Shown: positions 25,405 to 34,523, counted from the stretch's first letter. The stretch is DNA of 64,000 bases from Planctomycetota bacterium (GCA_019636275.1 JAHBXY010000006.1:1-64000); one strand, 5' to 3'. Notes: generated by a model not told the origin, from the letters alone. Translations and numbers: made by a program.

Positions 25405-27669
25405 TCACGGCCGGATCGTCCCCGGGGTCGAGCGCTGGAAGCGGGCCGCGCCCACGCGCAGGAGCGTGGCCTCGTGGGCCACGGCCGCCGAGAGCTGTCC
25501 CTGTTCGAGGAGCAGCACGACGAGCGTGGCGTCGGTCTCGACCTCGGGCGACGTGGCCGTGGCCGGCACGACGAGCGGGCCGCGGGCCTCCTGCGTGACG
25601 GCGACGACGGTCGTCGTGCCCCAGGCGCCGACGAGGGCCGACGAGCCCTGGCGCGGCGTCAGGCGCACGGGGGCGGCGGGCGGCTGGCCGGGCTTGCCCC
25701 ACACGACGAGCGTGAGCAGGTTGGCGCGCCGCGCGCGGACGGTGGCCTCGAGCACGGCGTGCTCGTCGGCGCCGCCGCCGCCCTGCGCGCCGCCGAGCGC
25801 GTCGAACTCGCGGCCGAGCGACAGGCGCGGCGCGCCGCGCGTCGTGTCGACGGCGACCTCGACCGGCACCTGCCGCGCGTGCGTGACGAACGACAGCCCC
25901 AGCCCGGTGAGCGTCGCCGGCCCCTGCTTCTTGGCCCCGCCGCTGGCGTGGAACAGCGCGGTCAGGTCCTTGTCGCGCCGCGCCTCGGCCCGGTCCTCGA
26001 CGATCAGGGCCCGGTCGCCCACGAGCGTCAGCGTGCGCCGCAGGGCCACGCCCTCGTACTCCGTCCGCGCCTCGGCCGAGCGCAGGCGCGGCCCGTCGAA
26101 CGTGCGCGGGCTGGTGGCCTCGAGGAACGCGTCGACGGGGCTGGCCCGCCAGGAGAGGAGCACGCGCCGCGCGGCGCGCGGGCCCTCGCCGTCGACGAGG
26201 ACCACGCTGTGGTGCCGCGCGGCGTGCGTGCGCTTGACCTGCGGCCAGCCGCCGTAGCCGCCGTCGGTGGCGATCACGTCGCCCTCGGCGTAGACGAAGT
26301 AGGCCAGCTGGTCGGCGTCGTCGTGCCCGCCGCCGGCCGACCGCGCCGAGCCGTGCTCGGCGGTGAGCACGGCGTAGGCGGCGTCGCGCCCGCCGCCCGT
26401 GCGCAGGACCGCCTGGCCCTCGGAGGGCAGGAACACGCTGGCCCCGGGCGGCGTGAAGCCGGCGATCGCCTGCGCGTCGGCGTCCGACGGGTCGTAGGCG
26501 GCGAGCAGGTCGAGGGCGCGCGCGCCGCCGACGCCGAAGTAGCCCTGGTCGGCCCAGTCCCAGCCGAACAGCGCCCGCTGGCCCGCGTCGCGCGAGCCGC
26601 GCGGCAGGCGGTTGACGGGGTAGCCCGTCCTGAAGGCCGAGAGCGGCGAGTTGTCGACCGGCGGGCGCGCCCCGTCGGGCAGGCGCAGGGCCACGTTCCA
26701 GCGGTGCGCCCGGTCGAGCCGCGCGCTCTGCAGGAAGGGCTTCGCCCCGTCGAAGCGCGTGTAGACGACGAAGAAGGGCGAGTACATGTCCTCGGCGTAG
26801 GCGTGGTAGGCCGTGCCCTCGCCGTAGGCGCCCGACTCGACCTGGTGACGCAGGTGGCTCCCCTTGCGCTCGGGGTCGAGCGTCCGCTCGGCGCGCCCGA
26901 CCCAGTCGGCCGGGTCCTCCCACCAGGTGCCGGGCTTCCACCAGCGGGCGCGGTCGTGGTCGTTGAAGACGATCCCCGCCACGGCCACGCCGGCGTCGAT
27001 CCGGATGCGGTGGTTGTCCTTCTCGCCGCTGACGATCGGCGCGTAGAACTGGAGGTCCTCGGCGAGCTGGACCAGGCGCTTCTTGCCCGGGGCGAGGTCG
27101 AGGCCCCAGGCCCGCGGGCAGGCGGCGAGCAGGTCCCAGGCCTGCGCGTTGACCATGAGCGACTCGGCCGCGACGATCCCGCGCGTGAGCACGCCGTAGC
27201 CGCGCCAGCCGGGGAAGCGGTCGTACACGCCGTCGACGATCTGGCGGGCCTCGCGCGCCTGCTGGCGCAGCCAGCCCTCGGGCGTGGCCTCGCCCGGCAG
27301 CCTGGGCAGCGGGCGCCAGGCGGGGTCGACCCCCTGCGTCCCCAGCCAGGCCACGGCCGCCTTGGCCCGGGCGACGAGGGCGTTGCGCACCTCCCGCTCG
27401 TAGAGGTGCACCCACTTGTCCGGCTGGTTCTTCCAGCCGTGCGCCGAGTGGTGGACGACCGGGCCGTCGGCGTGGTCGCGCAGGGCCGCGTAGGCGTCGG
27501 CCCAGGGGCGCTCCTGGGCGTGGATCCGGTCGCGGGCCCGCGCGAGGTGGGCCGGGTCGCGCGCGTCGAACGAGGCGCGCGGCCGGTGGGTCAGGCCGCG
27601 CTTGTAGCCGGCCGCCTGGGCCTGCCCGACGAGGGCGACGAGCAGGGCGAGCGAGAGCGTCAGTCGCAC
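25405..27669 (-). CDS. Secreted heparinase II/III-family-like polysaccharide lyase
   Basis: A 754-residue protein. The signal peptide covers residues 1-19 ('LALLVALVGQAQAA'). An all-helical (alpha/alpha toroid) part follows to about residue 380, then the beta-sandwich heparinase II/III-like part. That part contains 'HDDADQLAYFVYAEGD', 'IATDGGYGG' and 'HHSVVLVDG', which match the family's 'HGHaDalsfvlya.G...l.DpG...y...HntvvvDg' pattern. Such enzymes cleave uronic-acid polysaccharides (heparin, alginate or similar) outside the cell. The GTG start overlaps the stop of the upstream gene by 10 bases (27660-27669), implying coupling. Which polymer is attacked cannot be read from the sequence. Confidence 0.8.
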   Translation of the reverse strand: MRLTLSLALLVALVGQAQAAGYKRGLTHRPRASFDARDPAHLARARDRIHAQERPWADAYAALRDHADGPVVHHSAHGWKNQPDKWVHLYEREVRNALVARAKAAVAWLGTQGVDPAWRPLPRLPGEATPEGWLRQQAREARQIVDGVYDRFPGWRGYGVLTRGIVAAESLMVNAQAWDLLAACPRAWGLDLAPGKKRLVQLAEDLQFYAPIVSGEKDNHRIRIDAGVAVAGIVFNDHDRARWWKPGTWWEDPADWVGRAERTLDPERKGSHLRHQVESGAYGEGTAYHAYAEDMYSPFFVVYTRFDGAKPFLQSARLDRAHRWNVALRLPDGARPPVDNSPLSAFRTGYPVNRLPRGSRDAGQRALFGWDWADQGYFGVGGARALDLLAAYDPSDADAQAIAGFTPPGASVFLPSEGQAVLRTGGGRDAAYAVLTAEHGSARSAGGGHDDADQLAYFVYAEGDVIATDGGYGGWPQVKRTHAARHHSVVLVDGEGPRAARRVLLSWRASPVDAFLEATSPRTFDGPRLRSAEARTEYEGVALRRTLTLVGDRALIVEDRAEARRDKDLTALFHASGGAKKQGPATLTGLGLSFVTHARQVPVEVAVDTTRGAPRLSLGREFDALGGAQGGGGADEHAVLEATVRARRANLLTLVVWGKPGQPPAAPVRLTPRQGSSALVGAWGTTTVVAVTQEARGPLVVPATATSPEVETDATLVVLLLEQGQLSAAVAHEATLLRVGAARFQRSTPGTIRP

Positions 27670-28501
27670 GGGGCCTCCGTCGGCACGCGGTCGCGCAGGA
27701 GAGGGCAGGTCAGGGTCGCGCGCAGGCGAGCGAGCGCCGGCGCGGCGCGGTCGGCGTCGACCTCGGCCAGCGCGAGCGCCGCCTCGAGGCGCGCCTCGTC
27801 GTCGTCGCCCGCCTCGGCGCGCAGGGCGAGCGCGGCCACGGCGTCGGGCGTGCGCAGGGCGGCGAGGGCCTCGGCGACGTCGGCGGCGTGCTCGGCCGGG
27901 AGGGCGGCGAGCGTGCGCACGACGCGGGCCTCGAGCGCGGTCCGAGGGGCACCGGATCGAGCGGCCGGCGCGCGCGTGGACGGCAGCCAGGGCGGCCAGG
28001 GCAGGCGTCAGCGGTCGTCGCGCGGTCGCAGGCGCGCGAGGGGGCGTCGTCGGGGCCGGCGCCGCGGGAGGCGGCGTGGGCCACGTGCTCGCGCAACGGG
28101 GCGACCTCGTCGCGGTCGAAGGCGTCGACGACCCGGGCCAGGGCGCCGCGGCCGCCGCGCGCGAGCAGGGCGCGCAGGGCGCCGGCGCGCAGGGGCAGGT
28201 CGAGGTCGCCGTCGAGCCAGGCGGCCTCGAGGCGCGCGAGGTCGTCGGCGCTCAGCGGGTGGTCGGGGTCGTCGTCGAGGGCCTCGAGGAGGTCGTCGAT
28301 CGAAGACGGGAGATCGAGCGCCTCGGCGACCTCGGGCGTCGCCGCCCGCGCCGGGGCGACGAGCGTGACGGCGCGCGGCGCCCCGATCGCCGCCGCCGGG
28401 GAGGTCGCGGGGGCGACCCGAGCGGCCTCGTCGTCGGGCGCGACGAGGGCCCCCAGGGGCACCAGGGCGAGCAGGGCGAGCGACAGGGCGAGGGGGCGCA
28501 C
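27660..28501 (-). CDS. Secreted Ala/Leu-rich HEAT-like protein, frame-disrupted
   Basis: From GTG 28501 the first frame gives a signal peptide ('VRPLALSLALLALVPLGALV') and helical repeats ('LPLRAGALRALLARGGRGAL') to about 28030. Sequence then continues in a second frame ('LTPALAALAAVHARAG') and a third ('ALEARVVRTLAALPAEHAADVAEAL') to the stop at 27660. Two or more indels within about 100 bases account for this. The product would be about 280 residues of HEAT/armadillo-like helices outside the cytoplasm, co-transcribed with the heparinase-like gene. No enzymatic motif is seen; it may assist or bind the lyase. Confidence 0.5.
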
Positions 28502-28556
28502 GGCGCCCGGTCGAACAAACTCCGGGCCACGGCCGGGCCCTGGCCGGGCCAGGCGC

Positions 28557-29858
28557 TTACGGCCCGGACGGCTTCGTTTCGCCACCAGAACCCGCCGATG
28601 GCGGAATCGCCGCCTCACGGGCGCGGACCCGCCGCTCGACGGCGCGGGCGCACAGGGGCACGAGCAGCGTGCCGGCGATCGTGCAGGCGCCCAGGACCTC
28701 CATGCCGGCCAGGCTCTTGTCGGGGCGCTCGACGAGGACCAAGGTCGACGACAGCGCGCCGATCGCACCGGCCAGGTGCTGCACGGCCGACTGGGCCGAC
28801 TGGTAGCCGGCGCGCTCGTCGGGCGGCGGCACCCGCGACGAGAGCGCGCTCACGGCCACCCCGCGGACCGAGGTCGAGCCCATGAACAGGACGAAGAACA
28901 GCAGCGTGGGGATCGCGGGCCGGCCAGGCAGGACGCCCACGGCCATGACGGCGGAGATCGCCACGGCGGCGAAGGCGACGACGGGCGTGGCGCCGAACCG
29001 GTCGACCGCCCGCCCGGCGACGGCCATGAGCGCCAGGCTCGTGAGGCCGCCGAACAGGTAGAGCACCGAGAGGCGCTCGCGCGGCCACAGGGCGTTGAAC
29101 TGCAGGTAGGCCGAGAGGTTGGGCACGATCAGGAAGATCGTGACCATGGACAGGCCCACGGCGGCGAGCGACAGGGCGGCCTCCGGCCGGCGCACGAGGC
29201 CCCACAGGCGCCGCAGCCCCTGCGGACCGACGGCCGCCCCGGCCACGTGGGCGGTCATCGCGGGCAGGGCCAGGCGGGCGAAGGCCGTGACGACGGCGGC
29301 GAGGACGGCCACGGCGAAGAACGGCGCCGCCCAGCCGCCCAGGCGGGCCAGCTCGAGCGCCGCCGGGACGCCCAGGATCGACGAGACCGAGAACGCGCCC
29401 ATGACGACCGCCATGGCCCGGCCGCGGCGCGCGGGCGGGACGAGGTCGGCCACGATCGCGATCGACACCGACGTCGCCGGCCCGCCGAACGCGCCGGCGA
29501 CGAGGCGCGCCGCCACGAGCTCGCGCAGGTCGCGCGCCAGGCCGGCGAGGACCGTCGCGAGCACGAGGCCGAACATCAGGACGACGAGCGCCCGGCGGCG
29601 GTCGAAGCGGTCGAGGAGCAGCGCGCCGAGGAGCCCCGCGACCGCGCCGGCGCCCGTGTAGGCGGCGCCCAGGTAGCCGACCGCGTCGAGCGGGAAGCCC
29701 AGCGCCTGGGCGAAGTCCGGCCCGAGCGGCATGACGATCATGAACTCGAGGACGTTGACGAACTGCACGGCCGCGACCACGAACACGAGCGCCCGCTCGC
29801 GGGCAGGCGTGAGGACCGAGGCGAGCGGGGCGACCGGCGCGTTCATGGAGGGCGCCAT
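28557..29858 (-). CDS. MFS transporter
   Basis: A 433-residue integral membrane protein with about 12 hydrophobic helices. The MFS loop 2-3 signature appears as 'GALLLDRFDRRRALV' and its second-half counterpart as 'GRAVDRFGATPVV'. 'LEFMIVMPLGPDFAQALG' in helix 1 and 'GYLGAAYTGAGAVAGLLG' in helix 2 resemble the DHA1 drug/sugar efflux group. The ATG at 29858 or 29846 is the likely start; the longer frame to 30086 has no transporter features. No regulator is adjacent, so the substrate is open. Confidence 0.85.
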   Translation of the reverse strand: MAPSMNAPVAPLASVLTPARERALVFVVAAVQFVNVLEFMIVMPLGPDFAQALGFPLDAVGYLGAAYTGAGAVAGLLGALLLDRFDRRRALVVLMFGLVLATVLAGLARDLRELVAARLVAGAFGGPATSVSIAIVADLVPPARRGRAMAVVMGAFSVSSILGVPAALELARLGGWAAPFFAVAVLAAVVTAFARLALPAMTAHVAGAAVGPQGLRRLWGLVRRPEAALSLAAVGLSMVTIFLIVPNLSAYLQFNALWPRERLSVLYLFGGLTSLALMAVAGRAVDRFGATPVVAFAAVAISAVMAVGVLPGRPAIPTLLFFVLFMGSTSVRGVAVSALSSRVPPPDERAGYQSAQSAVQHLAGAIGALSSTLVLVERPDKSLAGMEVLGACTIAGTLLVPLCARAVERRVRAREAAIPPSAGSGGETKPSGP

Positions 29859-30069
29859 GCTACTGCCCGGCCGGCGCGTCGCACGCCGGGCCGCTGAGAG
29901 CGTGTGAAGCAAGACGACCGTCTCGGCCGTGTGCTGGTGACCAGCCTTCGATCGGAGCGACAAGGGAGGCGAGGCCGACGAGGCCGAGCCGCGGCGGCGA
30001 TGCGCGCGGGCGACGACGTAGCGACCTACTTCGAGCCCGCGCGCGCGCCGCCGCGGCCGGCATCGTCGG
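29859..30069. other. Intergenic region without supported gene
   Basis: About 210 bases between the MFS start and the small membrane protein. No gene or RNA is recognisable; the right edge carries the 23-base dispersed repeat. Confidence 0.3.
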
Positions 30070-30092
30070 CCGCAGCCGTCGAGCACACCTCA
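30070..30092 (-). repeat. 23-base dispersed repeat, copy 1, beginning at a stop codon
   Basis: Identical over 23 bases to 31374-31396. On the minus strand each copy begins exactly with the TGA stop of the gene it follows (the 129-aa membrane protein here, the ABC permease there). Confidence 0.85.
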
Positions 30093-30479
30093 GCGTCGGG
30101 GCGGCAGCACGAGGCGCGCCTCGAGCGCGGCGAGGCCGCCGACGAACAGCCCCTCGAGCGCGAGGTGCGCGACGCCGAACGCCGTCGCCGAGGGCCACGT
30201 AAGCGCGACGAGTCCGACGCACACGACGGCCCAGGTCGCGTTGGCGGCGATCAGGGCGGCGACGGCCGCGCGCGACGGCGCCCGCCCGAGCGCGGCGCGA
30301 AGGGCGAGCGTGCCCGAGCAGCAGCCGTAGGCGAGGTTCGCCGCGCCGACGACCTCGACGAGCGCCAGCGGGAGGCCGTAGAGCTCGGCGACCCACGCGC
30401 GCAGGACGAGGAGCAGGAGCCCCACGGTCGCGCCCGCGCCGGCGTCGAGGCACAGGATCGCGCGCGCCCGGCGGTCCAT
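30090..30479 (-). CDS. Small four-helix membrane protein, unknown function
   Basis: A 129-residue protein with four predicted membrane helices ('ATVGLLLLVLRAWVAELYG', 'VEVVGAANLAYGCC', 'VAALIAANATWAVVCVGLV', 'FGVAHLALEGLFVGGLAAL'). It has a positively charged N-terminus and ends in RR. It starts 20 bases after the ABC ATPase stop and could be the last gene of that operon. I do not recognise the family. Confidence 0.6.
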   Translation of the reverse strand: MDRRARAILCLDAGAGATVGLLLLVLRAWVAELYGLPLALVEVVGAANLAYGCCSGTLALRAALGRAPSRAAVAALIAANATWAVVCVGLVALTWPSATAFGVAHLALEGLFVGGLAALEARLVLPPRR

Positions 30480-30499
30480 GACGACGACGACCTCCGCGG

Positions 30500-31282
30500 C
30501 TACAGGACCTTCTCCAGGAACGTCCTCGTCCTGGGGTGGCTCGGGGCGCCGAAGACCTGGTCGGGAGGGCCGTCCTCGACCACGCGGCCCTCGTCCATGA
30601 ACACGACCCTCGAGGCGACCTCGCGGGCGAAGCCCATCTCGTGCGTGACGACGATCATGGTCATCTTCGCGGCGAGGTCGCGCATGACGTCGAGGACCTC
30701 GCCGACCATCTCGGGGTCGAGCGCCGAGGTCGGCTCGTCGAAGAGCATGAGCCGCGGGTTCATCGCCAGGGCGCGGGCGATCGCCACGCGCTGCTTCTGC
30801 CCGCCCGACAGCCGGTCGGGCGGCTCGCCGGCCTTGTCGGCGATCCCCACCCGCTCGAGCAGCTCGAGCCCCCTCGCGCGCGCGTCGGCCGGCGCCGCGC
30901 CGCGCACGAGGCGCGGGGCCAGGGCCAGGTTCTCGATCACGCTCAGGTGCGGGAACAGGTTGAAGTGCTGGAAGACCATGCCGACCTCGGCGCGGACCCG
31001 GTCCATGTCGGTCTCGGGGTCGAGGAGGTCGTGGCCGAGGACGCGCAGGGCGCCCGAGTCGGCGTCCGGCCGCTCGAGGGCGTTCAGCATGCGCAGCGCC
31101 GTCGACTTGCCGGAGCCCGACGGCCCGATCAGGCAGACGATCTCGCCCTCGGTCACGGCGAGGTCGAAGCCGGCGAGGGCGTTCACCACCCGGTCCACCC
31201 CGGTCCGATAGGTCTTCCGCAGGCCCCTGGCCTCGACGAGCGGCCGCAGCTTGGCGGCCGGGTTCGCGTCGCCCGAGATCAT
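30500..31282 (-). CDS. Polar amino-acid ABC transporter ATP-binding protein (GlnQ-like)
   Basis: A 260-residue ABC ATPase with Walker [10 protein letters not shown]-loop '[12 protein letters not shown]', signature LSGGQ, Walker B '[14 protein letters not shown]' and the switch His in 'VVTHEMGFA'. The 'FQHFNLFPH' and 'SALDPE' segments are typical of the polar amino-acid uptake (GlnQ/HisP) group. The ATG follows GGAGGAGGG from the second of two tandem mini-ORFs. The binding protein and permease are encoded upstream in the same direction. It energises import of an amino acid; specificity is undetermined. Confidence 0.93.
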   Translation of the reverse strand: MISGDANPAAKLRPLVEARGLRKTYRTGVDRVVNALAGFDLAVTEGEIVCLIGPSGSGKSTALRMLNALERPDADSGALRVLGHDLLDPETDMDRVRAEVGMVFQHFNLFPHLSVIENLALAPRLVRGAAPADARARGLELLERVGIADKAGEPPDRLSGGQKQRVAIARALAMNPRLMLFDEPTSALDPEMVGEVLDVMRDLAAKMTMIVVTHEMGFAREVASRVVFMDEGRVVEDGPPDQVFGAPSHPRTRTFLEKVL

Positions 31283-31326
31283 CGCCCTCCTCCCTCGCTG
31301 CGCTCGGTCGTCGGGTCCGGAGTCAT
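31279..31326 (-). CDS. Mini-ORF 2 (15 codons) before the ABC ATPase
   Basis: Encodes [15 protein letters not shown]. Its TGA overlaps the ATG of the ATPase gene (ATGA). It lies in the second of two 44-base tandem copies and carries its own upstream GGAGGAGGG. It may act by translational coupling rather than through its peptide. Confidence 0.45.
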   Translation of the reverse strand: MTPDPTTERSEGGGR

Positions 31327-31370
31327 GGCCCTCCTCCCTCGCTGCGCTCGGTCGTCGGGTCCGGAGTCAT
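31283..31370 (-). repeat. Two 44-bp tandem repeats containing ribosome-binding site and start codon
   Basis: Copies 31283-31326 and 31327-31370 match at 43 of 44 positions. Each unit contains an ATG and a GGAGGAGGG placed to serve the next ATG, so three start codons (31370, 31326, 31282) lie at exact 44-base steps. Confidence 0.92.
31323..31370 (-). CDS. Mini-ORF 1 (15 codons) in the ABC operon
   Basis: Encodes [15 protein letters not shown]. Its TGA overlaps the ATG of mini-ORF 2. It lies 23 bases after the permease stop. The near-identical peptide in both copies follows from the DNA duplication. Confidence 0.4.
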   Translation of the reverse strand: MTPDPTTERSEGGGP

Positions 31371-31373
31371 CGC

Positions 31374-31396
31374 CCGCAGCCGTCGAGCACACCTCA
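31374..31396 (-). repeat. 23-base dispersed repeat, copy 2, beginning at the permease stop
   Basis: Identical to 30070-30092; begins with the TGA of the permease gene and is followed by mini-ORF 1. Confidence 0.85.
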
Positions 31397-32242
31397 CTGG
31401 ATCGCCTCCCCGCGCCGCGCGACGCCCAGGCGCTTCTCCAGGCGGCGCACGCCGAGCGACAGGAGCACGTTGATCCCCAGGTAGAGGGCGGCCGTGACCA
31501 GCCAGGGCTCGAAGGTCATGTAGGCGCCGGCCTGCACGTCGCGCGTGGCCATGGTCAGCTCCTGCAGGCCGATCACCGAGGCCAGCGAGCTGTCCTTGAC
31601 CAGCGCGATGAACTCGCTGGCCAGCGGCGGGAGGATCCGCCGCAGCGCCTGCGGCAAGATCACGTGGCGCATGGCCTGGTAGTGCGTGAGGCCGAGCGAG
31701 CGCGCGGCCTCCATCTGCCCGCGGTCGATGCTCTGCACGCCCGCGCGCACGATCTCGGCGATGTAGCTGGCGGCGAAGCAGGCCAGCGCCGCGACGGCCG
31801 CGGCGATCGTCGTCGGCTGGACGGCGTGCGACACGCCGAGCGCCCGGTTGATCGGGCCGAGCGCGGCCACGAGCCAGGCGCCCGGGCCCTCGAGGCCCAT
31901 GGGGCCGGCGAGGACGTGGTACCAGATCATGACCTGCACGAGCAGCGGCGTGCCGCGGAACACCTCGACGAAGCCGAAGCCGAGCAGCCGCGCCCCCGGG
32001 TCGTGCGCCGTGCGGCACAGGCCGATCACGACGCCCAGCGGCAGGGCGAGCAGCATGCTCACGAGCGAGACCTCGACCGTGAGCACGAGCCCCTCGAGGA
32101 GCAGGTGCGCCCAGCGGTCGAAGAACAGCCCCCAGGCCCAGCGGTAGCGCAGGTCGGCGCGGGCGATCACGACGAGCGCCAGGCCGACGACGGCCGCGTA
32201 GATCGCGATCCGGATGGCGAGGCGGCGCCGGGCGCGGGTCAC
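31394..32242 (-). CDS. Polar amino-acid ABC transporter permease
   Basis: A 282-residue inner-membrane protein of the HisM/GlnP type. It has several hydrophobic helices, the 'LLLEGLVLTVEVSL' entry segment, 'EVFRGTPLLVQ', and the coupling (EAA) loop 'EAARSLGLTHYQAMRHVILPQALRRILPP', of which the A-x3-G core is clear. 'ALVKDSSLASVIGLQEL' completes the family pattern. GTG 32242 overlaps the upstream binding-protein stop (GTGA). Only one permease is present, so a homodimer is likely. Confidence 0.93.
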   Translation of the reverse strand: MTRARRRLAIRIAIYAAVVGLALVVIARADLRYRWAWGLFFDRWAHLLLEGLVLTVEVSLVSMLLALPLGVVIGLCRTAHDPGARLLGFGFVEVFRGTPLLVQVMIWYHVLAGPMGLEGPGAWLVAALGPINRALGVSHAVQPTTIAAAVAALACFAASYIAEIVRAGVQSIDRGQMEAARSLGLTHYQAMRHVILPQALRRILPPLASEFIALVKDSSLASVIGLQELTMATRDVQAGAYMTFEPWLVTAALYLGINVLLSLGVRRLEKRLGVARRGEAIQ

Positions 32243-33033
32243 TGGGCGTCGGGCAGCCGCGGGAACCAGCGCGCCTCGAGCTGGGCCAGGCGGCCGCTCT
32301 GGCGCAGGCGGGCCAGCGTGGCGTTGATCGCGTCGACGAGGCGCTGGTTGTCGAGGCGCACGGCGGCGGCGATCGCCTCCTCGGTGAACGGCTGCCAGAG
32401 CCCCTCGAGCTCGGTCGTCTGCTCGGTGACGTACTTGAGCAGGAACGGGTGGTCGAAGACGACCGCGTCGCACTTGCCCTGGATCAGCGTCAGGCAGGCC
32501 TCGTCGGTCTTGGCGAACTTCATCAGCTGCGCCTTGGGCATGAACTCCCGGATCGCCTGCTCGCCCGTCGTCCCCTGCTGCGTGGCCACGCGCATCTGCG
32601 GGTCGTCGAGGTCGCGGAAGCTCTTGATCCGCCCGTCGCCCTTCTTCTTCACCACGACCTGCCCCACGCGGTAGTAGGGCTCGGAGAAGGCCACGGCGCG
32701 CTGCCGGTCCTCGGTGATCGACATGCCCGAGAAGATCACGTCGACCTTGCCCGTCTGCAGCTCGCCCACGATCCCGTCCCAGGCGACGTTCTTGAGCTCG
32801 ACCTGCACGCCGAGGTCGGCGGCCACCTCGTGCACGAGGTCCACGTCGAAGCCCTGCGGCTTGCCGTCGGGGCCGAGCGTCTCGAACGGGTCGTAGCCCA
32901 CGTCCATGGCCACGACGAGGCGCCCGCGCGCCTTGATCGCGTCGAGGTCGCCGGCCGGGCCGCCGGTGGGGCCGCCGGCCGGGCAGCCGGTGACGGCGAG
33001 GAGGAGCGCGGCGAGCGGGGCGAGGCGGTGCAC
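32239..33033 (-). CDS. Amino-acid ABC transporter substrate-binding lipoprotein
   Basis: A 264-residue solute-binding protein family 3 member. The signal is a lipoprotein type (LAVTGC) followed by a Gly/Pro linker. The two-lobe fold begins 'IKARGRLVVAMDVGYDPFE', with 'GFDVDLVHEVAADLG', 'DVIFSGMSITEDRQ' and 'VATQQGTTGEQAI' matching the family. GTG 33033 is preceded by GGGAGGA at about 4-5 bases. It is first in the operon, upstream of permease and ATPase. The ligand cannot be named with confidence; general polar amino acids fit. Confidence 0.92.
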   Translation of the reverse strand: MHRLAPLAALLLAVTGCPAGGPTGGPAGDLDAIKARGRLVVAMDVGYDPFETLGPDGKPQGFDVDLVHEVAADLGVQVELKNVAWDGIVGELQTGKVDVIFSGMSITEDRQRAVAFSEPYYRVGQVVVKKKGDGRIKSFRDLDDPQMRVATQQGTTGEQAIREFMPKAQLMKFAKTDEACLTLIQGKCDAVVFDHPFLLKYVTEQTTELEGLWQPFTEEAIAAAVRLDNQRLVDAINATLARLRQSGRLAQLEARWFPRLPDAQ

Positions 33034-33047
33034 GAGGTCCTCCCGGG

Positions 33048-34523
33048 TCAGACGAGCAGGCCGGCGACGGTGGCCGTGAGGAAGCAGGCGAACGACCCGG
33101 CGATCATCGCCCGGAGGCCCAGCTTCGCCAGGTCGCTGCGCCGCTCTGGGGCGATCCCGCCGATCCCGCCGATCTGGATGGCGATCGAGGAGAAGTTGGC
33201 GAAGCCGCACAGGGCGTAGGTCGCGATGATCACCGAGCGCGGGTGCGTGAGCTTCGTCGTGTCGTTGACCATGCCCGACAGGTCGATGAACGCCACGAAC
33301 TCGTTCATGATCGTCTTCACGCCGATGAGCTGGCCGACCGACGAGCAGTCCTGCCAGGGCGTGCCCATGAGCCAGGCGAGCGGCGCCAGCAGCGTGCCGA
33401 GGATCCCCTGGAGCGTGACGCCCTCGGCGCCGACGAGGGCACAGGACCAGCCGATCACGTGGTTCACCATGGCGATCAAGGCGATGAACGCCAGCAGCAT
33501 GGCGCCCACGTTCAGCGCCAGCTTGAGCCCGTCGCCCGCGCCGCGCGCGGCGGCGTCGATCACGTTGGCGTCGACCTTCTCCAGGGTGACCTTGAGCTGG
33601 CCGAAGGTCTCGCTCTTCTCCGGCTCGGGCTCAGGGATCATGAGCTTGGCGCACACCAGCGCGGCCGGCGCGCTCATGACCGACGCCGCCAGCAGGTGCC
33701 CGGCGATGTCGCTGAAGCTCGCCTGGAGGAAGCCCACGTAGGCGGCCATGACGCCGCCGGCGACGGTGGCGAAGCCGCCCGTCATGATCGCCATGAGCTC
33801 CGACTCGGTCATCCCCTTCACGAAGGGCCGCACGAGCAGCGGCGCCTCGGTCTGGCCGACGAAGATGTTCCCCGAGGCCGAGAGCGTCTCCGAGCCCGAC
33901 GTGCCCATGGTCCGCTGCATGACCCAGGCGATCCCCTTGACGACCAGGGTCATGACGCCCAGGTGGTAGAGGACGGCCATGAGCGACGAGAAGAAGATGA
34001 TCGTCGGCAGGACGCCGAAGGCGAAGAACGCGCCGACCTCGGCCATCGAGCCGGCCGCCTGGACGGGGCCGTGGGGGCCGCCGGGGCCGACGGGCATGTT
34101 GTTCTGCACGGCCAGGTTGCCGAACAGGAAGGAGGCGCCCTTCTCGGTGAACCCGAGCAGGCCCGTGATCACGTCGTTCGCCCAGCGGAACAGCGCCCGG
34201 CCGGGGCCGGTCTTGAGGACCAGGACGCCGAGGATGAGCTGGAGGCCCATGCCCCAGCCGACGAGGCGCCAGGAGATGCGCTTCCTGTTGTTCGAGATCC
34301 CGTAGCAGATCCCCAGGATCACGGCCATGCCGAACAGGCTCTGGAGGCGCTCGCCCCAGGTCGTGTGCAGGTCCGCGTTGGCGTCGCGGAGGGCGGCCAT
34401 GCTGATCCGGCCGTCGCTCGCCACCGGCGCCGCGTCCTGCGCCAGCGCCGGCGCGGCGAGCGCCACGACGAGCACGACCCCCGCCAGCGCCAGGAGCCCC
34501 CAGCGCCTCGCCGTCTCACCCAT
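33048..34523 (-). CDS. CNT-family nucleoside transporter (NupC-like)
   Basis: A 491-residue multi-pass protein matching concentrative nucleoside transporters: 'GNIFVGQTEAPLLVRPF', 'MTGGFATVAGGVMAAYV', 'NEFVAFIDLS' and 'YALCGFANFSSIAIQIGGIG' are the core and C-terminal signatures. It imports nucleosides with H+ or Na+. An extra N-terminal segment contains a cleavable-looking signal ('LVVALAAPALAQ') and about 40 extracytoplasmic residues before the first core helix, more like eukaryotic and bacteroidal/planctomycetal CNTs than E. coli NupC. ATG 34523 has GAGGGGGA upstream, and TAGACT about 40 bases further up may be its -10. Confidence 0.92.
   Translation of the reverse strand: MGETARRWGLLALAGVVLVVALAAPALAQDAAPVASDGRISMAALRDANADLHTTWGERLQSLFGMAVILGICYGISNNRKRISWRLVGWGMGLQLILGVLVLKTGPGRALFRWANDVITGLLGFTEKGASFLFGNLAVQNNMPVGPGGPHGPVQAAGSMAEVGAFFAFGVLPTIIFFSSLMAVLYHLGVMTLVVKGIAWVMQRTMGTSGSETLSASGNIFVGQTEAPLLVRPFVKGMTESELMAIMTGGFATVAGGVMAAYVGFLQASFSDIAGHLLAASVMSAPAALVCAKLMIPEPEPEKSETFGQLKVTLEKVDANVIDAAARGAGDGLKLALNVGAMLLAFIALIAMVNHVIGWSCALVGAEGVTLQGILGTLLAPLAWLMGTPWQDCSSVGQLIGVKTIMNEFVAFIDLSGMVNDTTKLTHPRSVIIATYALCGFANFSSIAIQIGGIGGIAPERRSDLAKLGLRAMIAGSFACFLTATVAGLLV

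Noticed and set aside
30500-33033. Named glutamine (glnHPQ) or histidine operon
   Set aside because: Family membership is clear but binding-pocket residues cannot be assigned to one amino acid by eye, so no specific gene symbols are given.
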